6,827 nucleotides of DNA, from assembly GCA_005772945.1 (NCBI GenBank), contig SXIE01000325.1, forward strand, positions 1 through 6,827, given 5' to 3'. This document shows positions 1 through 5,441 of the stretch, in pieces (the first letter of the stretch is position 1; each line of letters opens with the position of its first letter). The position numbers and the translations under genes are program-made. Under the pieces are notes generated by a model. That model ran no database searches. It was not told the DNA's origin and saw only the letters and a list, made by a program, of their open reading frames with translations. Source of the stretch: Pseudomonadota bacterium. Lineage in GTDB: Bacteria; Myxococcota; UBA9042; PHBI01.

Positions 1-195
1 ATCGATGTAGGCGTCGCCGGTCACGAGGATGACGTCGCAGGCGTCCCAGCCGAGGCGGTCCAGCTCGGCGCGGGTGGTCGGGAGGAACGGGGCGACCTGG
101 AGATCCGCGCGGTAGCGCGCGCGCCGAAAGAGGACCGGCGCGGACACCGGCGCGAATCGGGAAGCGGGCCTGGTAGCGGGGCTGGGGGCGGCCAT
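1..195 (-). CDS. ygiQ: YgiQ-family (UPF0313) radical SAM protein, N-terminal fragment
   Basis: Only the first 65 codons are present; the gene leaves the window at base 1, so the radical SAM Cys cluster is not visible. The reading ends with [20 protein letters not shown] and then LVTGDAYID. This is the signature N-terminus of the YgiQ/UPF0313 family, where 'FLP..R.E.D.LGWD.CDVI.VTGDAY.DHPSFG' is strongly conserved. Family members are radical S-adenosylmethionine enzymes of unknown substrate, probably cytoplasmic. I chose the ATG at 193-195 because it leaves 36 residues before FLP, close to the usual length. An in-frame GTG at 211-213 is the only other upstream start before the stop at 268-270. 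No clear Shine-Dalgarno precedes either. The gene follows the leftward lipoprotein gene by 72 bases, and a link between them is not evident. Family assignment is confident; the exact start is less so. Confidence 0.85.
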   Translation of the reverse strand, partial: MAAPSPATRPASRFAPVSAPVLFRRARYRADLQVAPFLPTTRAELDRLGWDACDVILVTGDAYID

Positions 196-267
196 CGGCG
201 AGGCGCTTAGCACCGCGCGCGGAGCGAGTCCAACCCCGGGGCACCTCCGCGGCGAATCGAGGAACGC

Positions 268-1116
268 TCAGTCGCAGCTGGCCCCGCACGCAAACACGTC
301 GACGATGTACGCGCCGGCGTGCCAGGCCGCCTTGCCGTCGACGACGATGGAGACCGCTTGGTCCTTGGTCAGGGTGAGCGTCAGCGAGTCGATGTCGGCC
401 GCGCCGCCGCGGTCGTCGAAGGCGAGGCACGTCGTGCCGCACGCGGCCGCGTCGAACACATAGAGGATGAGATCGATGTTCGTGTCCGACAGCAGCGAAA
501 TCCGGTACTCGCCGTCGGCGGGCGCCACGAAGCGCCAGACCGCGTCGGCCTTGGCGTCGCCGTTGAGCTTCGGGTCGGTGATGCCACAGGCCAGCGCGTC
601 ATAGTCGTCGCGCAGGTGGGAAAGTGCGCCGACATCCGCGAACGTGTCGTAGTGGCCGTCGTGGTCGTCGTCGATGAGGAGCGGCGGATCGGTACAGTCC
701 TCGCCGCCCACGGGCAGGACCTCGGTCTCGGCCGGCGTCGTCTCGGCTTCGGTTTCGGGTGCGACGGTGGTCTCGACGACCTCGATGTCGGAGGGCTTGC
801 TGACGTCGCCCGGGGCCGTGTCGAGCGGCGGGGCGGAGTCGGTGGGCGTCGCGTCCCCGCTGGTTCCGGTGGTGGTTTCGGTGACCGTCTCGCTGGCAGT
901 CTCCGCGAGCGTCTCGGCGGACGTCGCCGTGTCCACCGGGGCGTGCGTGTCCCGCGCGTCGGCGCCGACGCCCGTCGCGAGGTCGCTCCCGAGGTCGTCC
1001 ACCGCCTGGATCTGCGAGCCATCCGAGCACCCCGCGATCGCACCGGCGACGCCCAGCGCCCCGAGCCCGCCGCAGAGGATCCACCGCGCCCGTCCGAATG
1101 TCTCGTGCCCCCGCAT
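268..1116 (-). CDS. Lipoprotein with Thr/Glu/Asp-rich linker and PPC-like beta domain
   Basis: A 282-residue exported protein. Residues 1-29 are a lipoprotein signal peptide: basic start, hydrophobic core, and lipobox AIAGC with lipidation Cys30. Residues about 35-138 form a low-complexity linker rich in Thr, Glu, Ala, Asp and Pro, typical of surface lipoproteins that hold a domain away from the membrane. Residues about 141-282 look like a pre-peptidase C-terminal (PPC) type beta-sandwich: 'VWRFVAPADGEYRISLLS' is followed by 'DLILYVFD' and a final strand pair ending 'YIVDVFACG'. Six cysteines (141, 177, 226, 230, 277, 281) could pair as disulfides. The DDDHDGH run at 149-155 is acidic and could bind calcium (inference). 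The ATG at 1116 is preferred over the adjacent GTG at 1119 because GGAG lies 6 nt upstream of the ATG. No enzymatic motif is seen; function is unknown. Confidence 0.85.
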   Translation of the reverse strand: MRGHETFGRARWILCGGLGALGVAGAIAGCSDGSQIQAVDDLGSDLATGVGADARDTHAPVDTATSAETLAETASETVTETTTGTSGDATPTDSAPPLDTAPGDVSKPSDIEVVETTVAPETEAETTPAETEVLPVGGEDCTDPPLLIDDDHDGHYDTFADVGALSHLRDDYDALACGITDPKLNGDAKADAVWRFVAPADGEYRISLLSDTNIDLILYVFDAAACGTTCLAFDDRGGAADIDSLTLTLTKDQAVSIVVDGKAAWHAGAYIVDVFACGASCD

Positions 1117-1122
1117 CACCCA

Positions 1123-1126
1123 CTCC
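1123..1126 (-). promoter_or_regulatory. Shine-Dalgarno GGAG of the leftward lipoprotein gene
   Basis: Read on the minus strand, GGAG sits 6 nt before the ATG at 1116 but only 3 nt before the GTG at 1119. It therefore favours the ATG. Two bases further upstream begins the left arm of the inverted repeat at 1129-1140. Confidence 0.55.
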
Positions 1127-1128
1127 GT

Positions 1129-1217
1129 CGGCCGCTTGGCCGCATGAACAGCGGCCCGTCATACACCCATCGCGCGCCGCACAGGAAGCCGTACCTGCGC
1201 GAGTCGCCAAGCGGCCG
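1129..1217. repeat. 12-bp perfect inverted repeat in the divergent intergenic region
   Basis: The arms CGGCCGCTTGGC (1129-1140) and GCCAAGCGGCCG (1206-1217) are exact reverse complements separated by 65 bases. They lie between the divergent genes starting at 1116 (left) and 1286 (right). Arm centres are 77 bp apart, about seven helical turns. The left arm abuts the Shine-Dalgarno of the leftward gene. The pair could be two operator sites for one regulator, or could pair in a leader RNA. The function is inference; the repeat itself is directly visible. Confidence 0.6.
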
Positions 1218-1230
1218 GTTGTTTACCGGC
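1214..1230. other. Small hairpin/palindrome upstream of the rightward gene
   Basis: GCCGGT (1214-1219) and ACCGGC (1225-1230) form a perfect 6-bp stem around the loop TGTTT. The centre is the most AT-rich spot of this intergenic region. It lies 56 bases before the ATG at 1286, so it could be an operator or part of a promoter. A -35-like TTGTTT (1219-1224) followed 17 bases later by TGGCAT (1242-1247) is a poor sigma-70 match and is not claimed as a promoter. The left half overlaps the right arm of the longer inverted repeat by four bases, so the two structures cannot form together. Confidence 0.35.
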
Positions 1231-1285
1231 GCGCGACGCCATGGCATGACCCCGTCTCCCACCACGCCTCGGAAGGGAGTCGCCC

Positions 1286-1786
1286 ATGCACCGCCCCGCT
1301 AGCTCCGCCCGCCGCCTTCTTGTCACTCTGGTCCAGCTCGGGCTCGTCGCCGGGCTCGTCGCGAGCGGGAGCGCCGCGTTTGCCGTCAAGGGCACCGACC
1401 TCAAGGGTGCCCCGACGTTCACGCCGGGAGCGGTGCTCGGCGCCTTCTTCTGGCAGGACGACGCCGGGCTCCACGCGCGCTTCAGCACCGACGGCAAGGC
1501 CGAGCGCGCGTTCGCCGGCAAGCTGTGCGCCAAGGGGATCACGCGCCTCGACGCGGTCGACCTCGAGGAGACGGACAAGCTCGAGGTGGGCGGCGCCGGC
1601 AAGTGCGTCACCTTCGAGTTCGCGCTGGAGGCCGGCATGGACGGCTACGACTTCGCGGTGGAGGGGCCGCTGCTCCGGTTCGAGGTGACCTTGGACGGCA
1701 AGCCGATCAACCTGAATCTGGTGGCGCTCGGCAAGGACGGCAAGCACCCGAAGCAGAAGCGCTTCGTCGTCGAGCTGACCAAGTAG
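1286..1786 (+). CDS. Exported protein of unknown function (166 aa)
   Basis: I do not recognise a family. Residues 1-33 form a Sec signal peptide: Arg9-Arg10, a hydrophobic core at about 11-27, and likely signal peptidase I cleavage after AFA (31-33), giving a mature protein of about 133 residues. The mature part alternates short hydrophobic stretches with polar turns, suggesting a beta-rich fold. It contains exactly two cysteines (81 and 107), a plausible single disulfide in the periplasm. The C-terminus is lysine-rich ('GKDGKHPKQKRF'). The start is well supported: GGAAGGGAG (1271-1279) lies 6 nt before the ATG. The gene is divergent from the lipoprotein gene at 1116 and 136 bases ahead of the next gene. 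Location in the periplasm or outside the cell is inferred from the signal peptide and lack of other membrane segments. Confidence 0.8.
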   Translation: MHRPASSARRLLVTLVQLGLVAGLVASGSAAFAVKGTDLKGAPTFTPGAVLGAFFWQDDAGLHARFSTDGKAERAFAGKLCAKGITRLDAVDLEETDKLEVGGAGKCVTFEFALEAGMDGYDFAVEGPLLRFEVTLDGKPINLNLVALGKDGKHPKQKRFVVELTK

Positions 1787-1922
1787 GGCCTCCGCGAAAA
1801 AATTCACGGAAACGTCCGCTTCGGCCTGCTGCCGAATTCGCGACCGCGTGTCGAATGAGTGTGGCCGCCGACGATGCGCGGCCCGCGCTTTTGAATTCAT
1901 GCAGAGCAAGGGGCAGGCGATC

Positions 1923-2345
1923 ATGCGGACGACGATGAGCCAGTGGTTGGTGGCGGTGGTGTTCGGGACGTTTGGAGTCGGTTCGGCGGCGTGCGCCGAC
2001 GCGGGGGGCGCCGGCCCGAACGGCGTGACGGGGGTCGAGGGTGCGGCCAGCGCCGACCCGAGCGCGGATCCGGCGGCGAGCGACGACCCGGCGGAGCACG
2101 ACCTCGGGGACGACCACGGGACCGACCCGGCGGGGCACGACCTCGGGGACGATCACGGGACCGACGCGGCGGAGCACGACCTCGGGGACGATCACGGGAC
2201 CGACGCGGCGGAGCACGACCTCGGGGACGACCATGGCGGCCGATGCGACCACGACCACGATTCGGCCGACGACGACGATTCGGCCGACGACGACGGTTCG
2301 ACCGACGACGACGGTTCCACCGATGACGACGGCGATGAAGGGTGA
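1923..2345 (+). CDS. Exported Asp/His-rich tandem-repeat protein (140 aa)
   Basis: Residues 1 to about 24 are a signal sequence (MRTTMSQWLVAVVFGTFGVG, then SAACADA). Cys24 follows SAA, a weak lipobox because -3 is Ser; cleavage by signal peptidase I after ACA (23-25) is the alternative. Residues 57-105 are 3.8 copies of a 13-residue unit, AEHDLGDDHGTDA. A His/Asp bridge (RCDHDHD, 107-113) leads to four copies of a 6-residue unit, DSADDD or GSTDDD (113-136). The mature chain is extremely acidic with regularly spaced His-Asp, so binding of Ca2+, Zn2+ or other divalent metals at the envelope is plausible but inferred. The ATG at 1923 is chosen because AAGGGG (1908-1913) and AGG (1915-1917) precede it and it opens directly into the signal sequence; in-frame starts at 1848 and 1899 would bury the signal peptide. 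No homologue is recognised. Strong signal peptide and frame-preserving repeats support a real gene. Confidence 0.7.
   Translation: MRTTMSQWLVAVVFGTFGVGSAACADAGGAGPNGVTGVEGAASADPSADPAASDDPAEHDLGDDHGTDPAGHDLGDDHGTDAAEHDLGDDHGTDAAEHDLGDDHGGRCDHDHDSADDDDSADDDGSTDDDGSTDDDGDEG
2091..2236 (+). repeat. 39-bp in-frame tandem repeat, about 3.7 copies
   Basis: Units are 2091-2129, 2130-2168, 2169-2207 and a partial 2208-2236. Units two and three differ at a single base; unit one differs from unit two at three. Each unit is 13 codons, so gain or loss of a copy keeps the reading frame. The near-identity at synonymous positions as well suggests recent duplication or ongoing homogenisation. Confidence 0.9.
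2259..2330 (+). repeat. 18-bp in-frame tandem repeat, four copies
   Basis: Units are 2259-2276, 2277-2294, 2295-2312 and 2313-2330, with consensus GRTTCGRCCGACGACGAC. Each encodes six residues (DSADDD twice, then GSTDDD twice). The copies change in pairs, which suggests stepwise duplication followed by point changes. The array ends 12 bases before the stop codon of the host gene. Confidence 0.85.
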
Positions 2346-2361
2346 GATAACGGGGCCGTTC

Positions 2362-2395
2362 GCAGGGCGTAGCGCTCAACGGCGCGGCGCCCTGC
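2362..2395 (+). terminator. GC-rich hairpin, possible terminator or leader structure
   Basis: GCAGGGCG (2362-2369) pairs with CGCCCTGC (2388-2395) in an 8-bp perfect outer stem. Inside, GCGC (2372-2375) pairs with GCGC (2382-2385) after a 2x2 internal loop, leaving a 6-nt loop. It starts 17 bases after the stop of the Asp/His-rich gene and ends 75 bases before the sigma factor start. No strong T-run follows (only CATTCTCGCT), so it is not a classical rho-independent terminator. It may slow or end transcription from upstream, or protect mRNA 3' ends. Confidence 0.35.
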
Positions 2396-2470
2396 CATTC
2401 TCGCTGCGCGTCTGCGGCTCCCCGGCTGCCGCCGCGCCGAGGTCACACCCGGCCCCCAAAGACCCGACGA

Positions 2471-2983
2471 TTGGCCAAGCGCCCGACCGGCTCCGAGTTC
2501 GATATCGGCGAACTCTATCGACGCTACTACCCCATGGTCGCGCGCCGTGTCCGCCAGTTCGTGGGCCATCAGGATGTCGAGGAGCTGGCCCACGAGATCT
2601 TCTTGCGCGCGCTCGAGCAGGGCGACAGCTTTCGCAACGAGAGCCAACCGGGCACCTGGCTCTATCGTTTGAGTACCAACTATTGTCTGAACTGGCTCCG
2701 CAATCGCAAGACGCGCGCGACCCTGATCGAGCAGATCGGGGCCGGCGCCTGGCCGCACGGGTCCGCCAGCGCGAATCCGGAAGTGCAGGCTTTCATTCGG
2801 GAAACGTGGCGCGTGCTCGACCCCGAGCTCGCGACCATCGGCGTGTACTTCTACCTCGACGGCCACACCCAGGCCGACATCGCCCAGATGCTCGGCTGCT
2901 CCGAGCGCACCATCAACTCGCGCTTGAGGGCGCTCGAGACGTTCGTCCGTAACCGCGAAAACCAGCGAGAGACCAAGCGATGA
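2471..2983 (+). CDS. ECF-type RNA polymerase sigma factor
   Basis: A 170-residue sigma-70 family protein of the extracytoplasmic function type, which binds core RNA polymerase and directs it to a special promoter set. Region 2 spans about residues 13-80: LYRRYYPMVARRV, then the region 2.2-like QDVEELAHEIFLRAL (34-48), then the 2.3-2.4 part GTWLYRLSTNYCLNWLRNRK (61-80). A linker at 81-105 leads to region 4 (about 114-160), whose helix-turn-helix is GHTQADIAQMLGCSERTINS (131-150). Length and two-domain layout are standard for ECF factors. The only usable start is TTG at 2471; there is no clear Shine-Dalgarno and the next in-frame ATG falls inside region 2, so synthesis may be weak. The stop overlaps the next start as ATGA, the usual coupling of a sigma factor with its anti-sigma. 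No ECF-like promoter is evident just upstream, so self-regulation cannot be shown. Confidence 0.93.
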   Translation: MAKRPTGSEFDIGELYRRYYPMVARRVRQFVGHQDVEELAHEIFLRALEQGDSFRNESQPGTWLYRLSTNYCLNWLRNRKTRATLIEQIGAGAWPHGSASANPEVQAFIRETWRVLDPELATIGVYFYLDGHTQADIAQMLGCSERTINSRLRALETFVRNRENQRETKR

Positions 2984-3828
2984 ACCGCCCGAACCAGACC
3001 AGCGAGCCGACCCCGGAGGTGCCAGTGGCACCGCTGGGCACGGCGCTGTCCGGGCTGGATCGCGGCGGCCACCTGACGGTCCTCGGGCTCGATCGCTACC
3101 GCCTAGGCGAGGCCAACGCGGCCGCGCGCCAGGCGGCCGAGCGGCACCTGGCGACGTGTGCGCAGTGCGCCGGTATCTATGCCGAGCTCCGGGCCGAGGA
3201 TGCCGCGCTGCCGATCCCGTTTCCGCCCGCGGCGGTCCGTCGCGCCGCGCTCGCGCCGAAGGTCGCGCGCCGGATCGCGCCCGGCGCGGTGGTGCTCGGC
3301 GTCCTGGCGATCGCCGCGGCCGCGCTACTCGCGGTCGATCCGTGGTCCAGCGCGACCACCTCTCCCGGACCATTGCATGGCGATCCCGATCGCGTGCAGG
3401 CGCGCGGCGGCCCGCTCGAGCTCGTCGTCCACATCCACGACGGCACGACCAGCCACGCCGTCGACAGCGGCGCGGTCATTCACAGCGGCGACCGCGCGCG
3501 CTTTCAGGTCTTGCTGTCGCACGGCGCCTTCCTCATGGTGGGTGGCATGGACGATCGCGGGGACGTCTATCCGGGTTACCCACAAGAAGCCGGCGCGTCG
3601 GCGGTGTACGTCCCCAAGACCGACGGGTTCCTCCAACTCCCGACGGCGATCGCGTTCGACGACATCCCCGGCGACGAGCACCTGTTCGCGATGGTGTGCG
3701 ATCATCCATTTGATTTCGACGAGTTACGGTCCGTCATGCGGAGCCTTTCCGGTCACGTGACGTCGCGCGAGGCGCCCGTTGGCTGCTCGGTCGAGCGCGT
3801 CGACCTGAAGAAACAGCCGACCTTCTGA
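2980..3828 (+). CDS. Membrane-spanning zinc-finger anti-sigma factor with extracytoplasmic sensor-like domain
   Basis: A 282-residue predicted single-pass inner-membrane protein. The cytoplasmic part holds an H-x3-C-x2-C motif (His56, Cys60, Cys63, in ERHLATCAQC), the core of the zf-HC2/ZAS anti-sigma domain that clamps ECF sigma factors. A transmembrane helix follows at about 101-119 (PGAVVLGVLAIAAAALLAV). The extracytoplasmic part (about 120-282) contains GDRARFQVLLSHGAFLMVGG (170-189) and DDRGDVYPGYP (191-201). This resembles the DUF4384 pattern, where a 'GD.v.f...s..gYl.v...d..G.v..lyP' core is typical; the resemblance is my judgement. Two periplasmic cysteines (240, 269) could form a redox-sensitive disulfide (inference). 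The start ATG overlaps the sigma stop by 4 nt, with a weak GAGAGA at 2967-2972. The caspase gene begins 11 nt after the stop. Negative control of the sigma at 2471 is the obvious role. Confidence 0.85.
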   Translation: MNRPNQTSEPTPEVPVAPLGTALSGLDRGGHLTVLGLDRYRLGEANAAARQAAERHLATCAQCAGIYAELRAEDAALPIPFPPAAVRRAALAPKVARRIAPGAVVLGVLAIAAAALLAVDPWSSATTSPGPLHGDPDRVQARGGPLELVVHIHDGTTSHAVDSGAVIHSGDRARFQVLLSHGAFLMVGGMDDRGDVYPGYPQEAGASAVYVPKTDGFLQLPTAIAFDDIPGDEHLFAMVCDHPFDFDELRSVMRSLSGHVTSREAPVGCSVERVDLKKQPTF

Positions 3829-3830
3829 GG
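3827..3830 (+). promoter_or_regulatory. Shine-Dalgarno GAGG overlapping the anti-sigma stop codon
   Basis: GAGG shares its first two bases with the TGA stop of the anti-sigma gene. It is 9 nt before the ATG at 3840 and touches the ATG at 3831, so it supports the 3840 start of the caspase-like gene and suggests coupled translation. Confidence 0.5.
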
Positions 3831-3839
3831 ATGGTGTCG

Positions 3840-5441
3840 ATGCCGGATCCTGCGCCTGTCCCCGCTCGCCGCCTCCCCGCTGTGGCCCGCCTCGCACCGC
3901 TGCTGGCGGCGCTGTGCGTGCTCGCGCCGGGTGCGGCCGAGGCGGGTACGCGCCACGCGATCGTCATCGGCTCGAACTTCGGCGACCCCGAGGAGGCGCG
4001 CCTGTCGTACGCCGAGAGCGACGCCGTGCGCTTCGGCGCCACGCTCACGCGCCTCGGCGGGGTCGCGCCGGAGGATCTCATCCTCTTGACGAACGGCGAT
4101 GCGGGCGCCGTGAAAGCGGCGATCGCGAGCCTGACGGCACGCATCGCGGGCGCCCCCGGCGAGGGCAGCGTCCTCTTCATCTATTACAGTGGCCACGCCG
4201 ACTCGAAGTCGCTCCACCTCCGCGGCACGCGCCTGTCGTTCGAGTCGCTGCGCCAATGGGGGCGCGAGGCGGGCGCCGAGGTCACGGTGTTCGTGGTCGA
4301 TGCGTGCCGCTCGGGTGGCATCACGCGCGTCAAGGGCGCGCACCCGGCCGTGCCGTTCGAGATCACGCCCGAGAGCCGCCTCGACTCCGAGGGGATCGCC
4401 ATCATCACGAGCGCGGCAGCGACCGAAGACGCGCAAGAATCCGAGCGCCTGAAGGGCGGCATCTTCACGCACCACTTCTTGAACGGCCTCGCGGGCGCCG
4501 CCGATGCGACCGGGGACCAGGTCGTGACGCTCACCGAGGCCTACCGCTACGCCTACGCGCAGACCCTCAACGCGACCGCCGACACGCCGACGCTGCAGCA
4601 CCCGACCTTCGAGTTCACGATGCGCGGGCGGCAGGAGATCGAGCTGACGCGCCTCGACAACGCACGCGGTTTCGCGCGCGTCCTCTTCGATGCGCCCGGG
4701 CACTATCTCGTGTTCGCGCAGACCGCGACCGGGGACGTCGCGGCCGAGCTCGACGCCGTCGCCGGCACGTCGCTGCTGCTCTCGCCCGGGCGCTACGTCG
4801 TCCGACGCCGCACGGCCGATCAGGTCGCCGAGGGCGCGATCGTCCTGACCGCGGGTACCACGAAGACGCTCGCGGGGCGCGAGCTGACGGCCATTCCGTT
4901 TCGCGAGACGGTGCGGCGCGGCTACAGTGGACCGACGACGCTGTTCAGCCTCGGCGGCGGCTTCGAGGCCTCCGGGCCGCTGCTCCCATCGCTCGGACCG
5001 GCCTTCGGCGGGTACATCGTCGGGCAATGGGACTTCAGGCCCGTGGCGCTCCAGACGCGCATCCGCTTCGCGCAGGGCGTTCACGACAACGGCGCGGTCG
5101 TCATCACGGACCGGCTGCTCGGCGCTGATCTCGGGGTCGTTCACGCCTTCGATCTGGCGCGCGGTTTCGCGTTTGGACTCGGGCTGCGCGTCGGGGCGGA
5201 CTGGTTTCGCGAGACCTTCGACACCAGCGGGCAGGCCTCGACGCGCGACCAATTCGTCGTGCGCCTGGCCCCGCTGGTCCGCTTCGAATGGGCTCCGGTG
5301 GGCAATGTCATCTTGCAGCTCGACGCGGGCGCGGAGATCTACGCGCTGCGCACCGAGGACGCCTCGGGCGCCGCGGGGAACGGGCTGAATGCGCGCGTGG
5401 TGCCGTTTGGGACGTTCGGCTTCGGCGTGAGGTGGCCATGA
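3840..5441 (+). CDS. Exported caspase-family (peptidase C14) protein fused to a C-terminal beta-barrel-like region
   Basis: A 533-residue protein. Residues 1-35 are a signal peptide (Arg10-Arg11, hydrophobic core, cleavage near AAEA/GT). Residues about 37-255 are a caspase-like C14 domain. The core strand is RHAIVIGSN; the catalytic His119 lies in FIYYSGHAD and the catalytic Cys156 in FVVDACRSGG. Asp154, two before the Cys, matches the metacaspase-type D-x-C-x-S-G that gives preference for basic P1 residues. The domain closes with ATEDAQES and GIFTHHFLNGLAGAAD. Residues about 276-345 look like a small beta domain ('APGHYLVF', 'LSPGRYVVRRR'). Residues about 355-533 carry repeated amphipathic strands with Gly and aromatic residues and end TFGFGVRWP, like an outer-membrane barrel. 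The ATG at 3831 is an alternative start adding MVS. The stop overlaps the next start (ATGA). The dyad looks intact, so activity is plausible; the substrate is unknown. Barrel and outer-membrane location are inference. Confidence 0.88.
   Translation: MPDPAPVPARRLPAVARLAPLLAALCVLAPGAAEAGTRHAIVIGSNFGDPEEARLSYAESDAVRFGATLTRLGGVAPEDLILLTNGDAGAVKAAIASLTARIAGAPGEGSVLFIYYSGHADSKSLHLRGTRLSFESLRQWGREAGAEVTVFVVDACRSGGITRVKGAHPAVPFEITPESRLDSEGIAIITSAAATEDAQESERLKGGIFTHHFLNGLAGAADATGDQVVTLTEAYRYAYAQTLNATADTPTLQHPTFEFTMRGRQEIELTRLDNARGFARVLFDAPGHYLVFAQTATGDVAAELDAVAGTSLLLSPGRYVVRRRTADQVAEGAIVLTAGTTKTLAGRELTAIPFRETVRRGYSGPTTLFSLGGGFEASGPLLPSLGPAFGGYIVGQWDFRPVALQTRIRFAQGVHDNGAVVITDRLLGADLGVVHAFDLARGFAFGLGLRVGADWFRETFDTSGQASTRDQFVVRLAPLVRFEWAPVGNVILQLDAGAEIYALRTEDASGAAGNGLNARVVPFGTFGFGVRWP

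Noticed and set aside
196..267. Promoter for the ygiQ-like gene (TTGGAC at 228-233 on the minus strand)
   Set aside because: The possible -10 hexamers (CTAAGC at 17 bases, TGCTAA at 15) are poor matches and would leave almost no leader before the ATG.
1808..1837. GGAAAC as a possible ECF -35 element ahead of the Asp/His-rich gene
   Set aside because: It deviates from the usual GGAAC core and no convincing -10 follows at 16-17 bases (GCCGAATT is the best seen), so I cannot support a sigma-dependent promoter.
1787..1840. A6 run (1797-1802) after the 166-residue gene as a terminator
   Set aside because: On the plus strand it is an A-run, not a T-run, and no clean stem precedes it; read on the minus strand there is no gene to terminate.
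2091..2330. Regular repeats that could be taken for a CRISPR array
   Set aside because: The units are directly adjacent with no unique spacers, are multiples of three and stay in frame within a gene with a signal peptide.
2041..2952. 303-codon plus-strand frame across the tandem repeats and the sigma factor
   Set aside because: It gives Thr/Arg/Pro repeats and then Arg-rich text out of frame with the clear ECF sigma factor; it stays open only because the repeat units lack stops in that frame.
2192..3373. 393-codon minus-strand frame opposite the sigma and anti-sigma genes
   Set aside because: Low-complexity Arg/Ala/Ser translation, no start context, antisense to two recognisable genes.
3753..5252. 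499-codon open frame on the minus strand opposite the caspase-like gene
   Set aside because: Its translation is Arg/Glu/Ala-rich with no domain pattern and it lies fully antisense to a gene with conserved catalytic motifs; long antisense frames are expected at this GC content.
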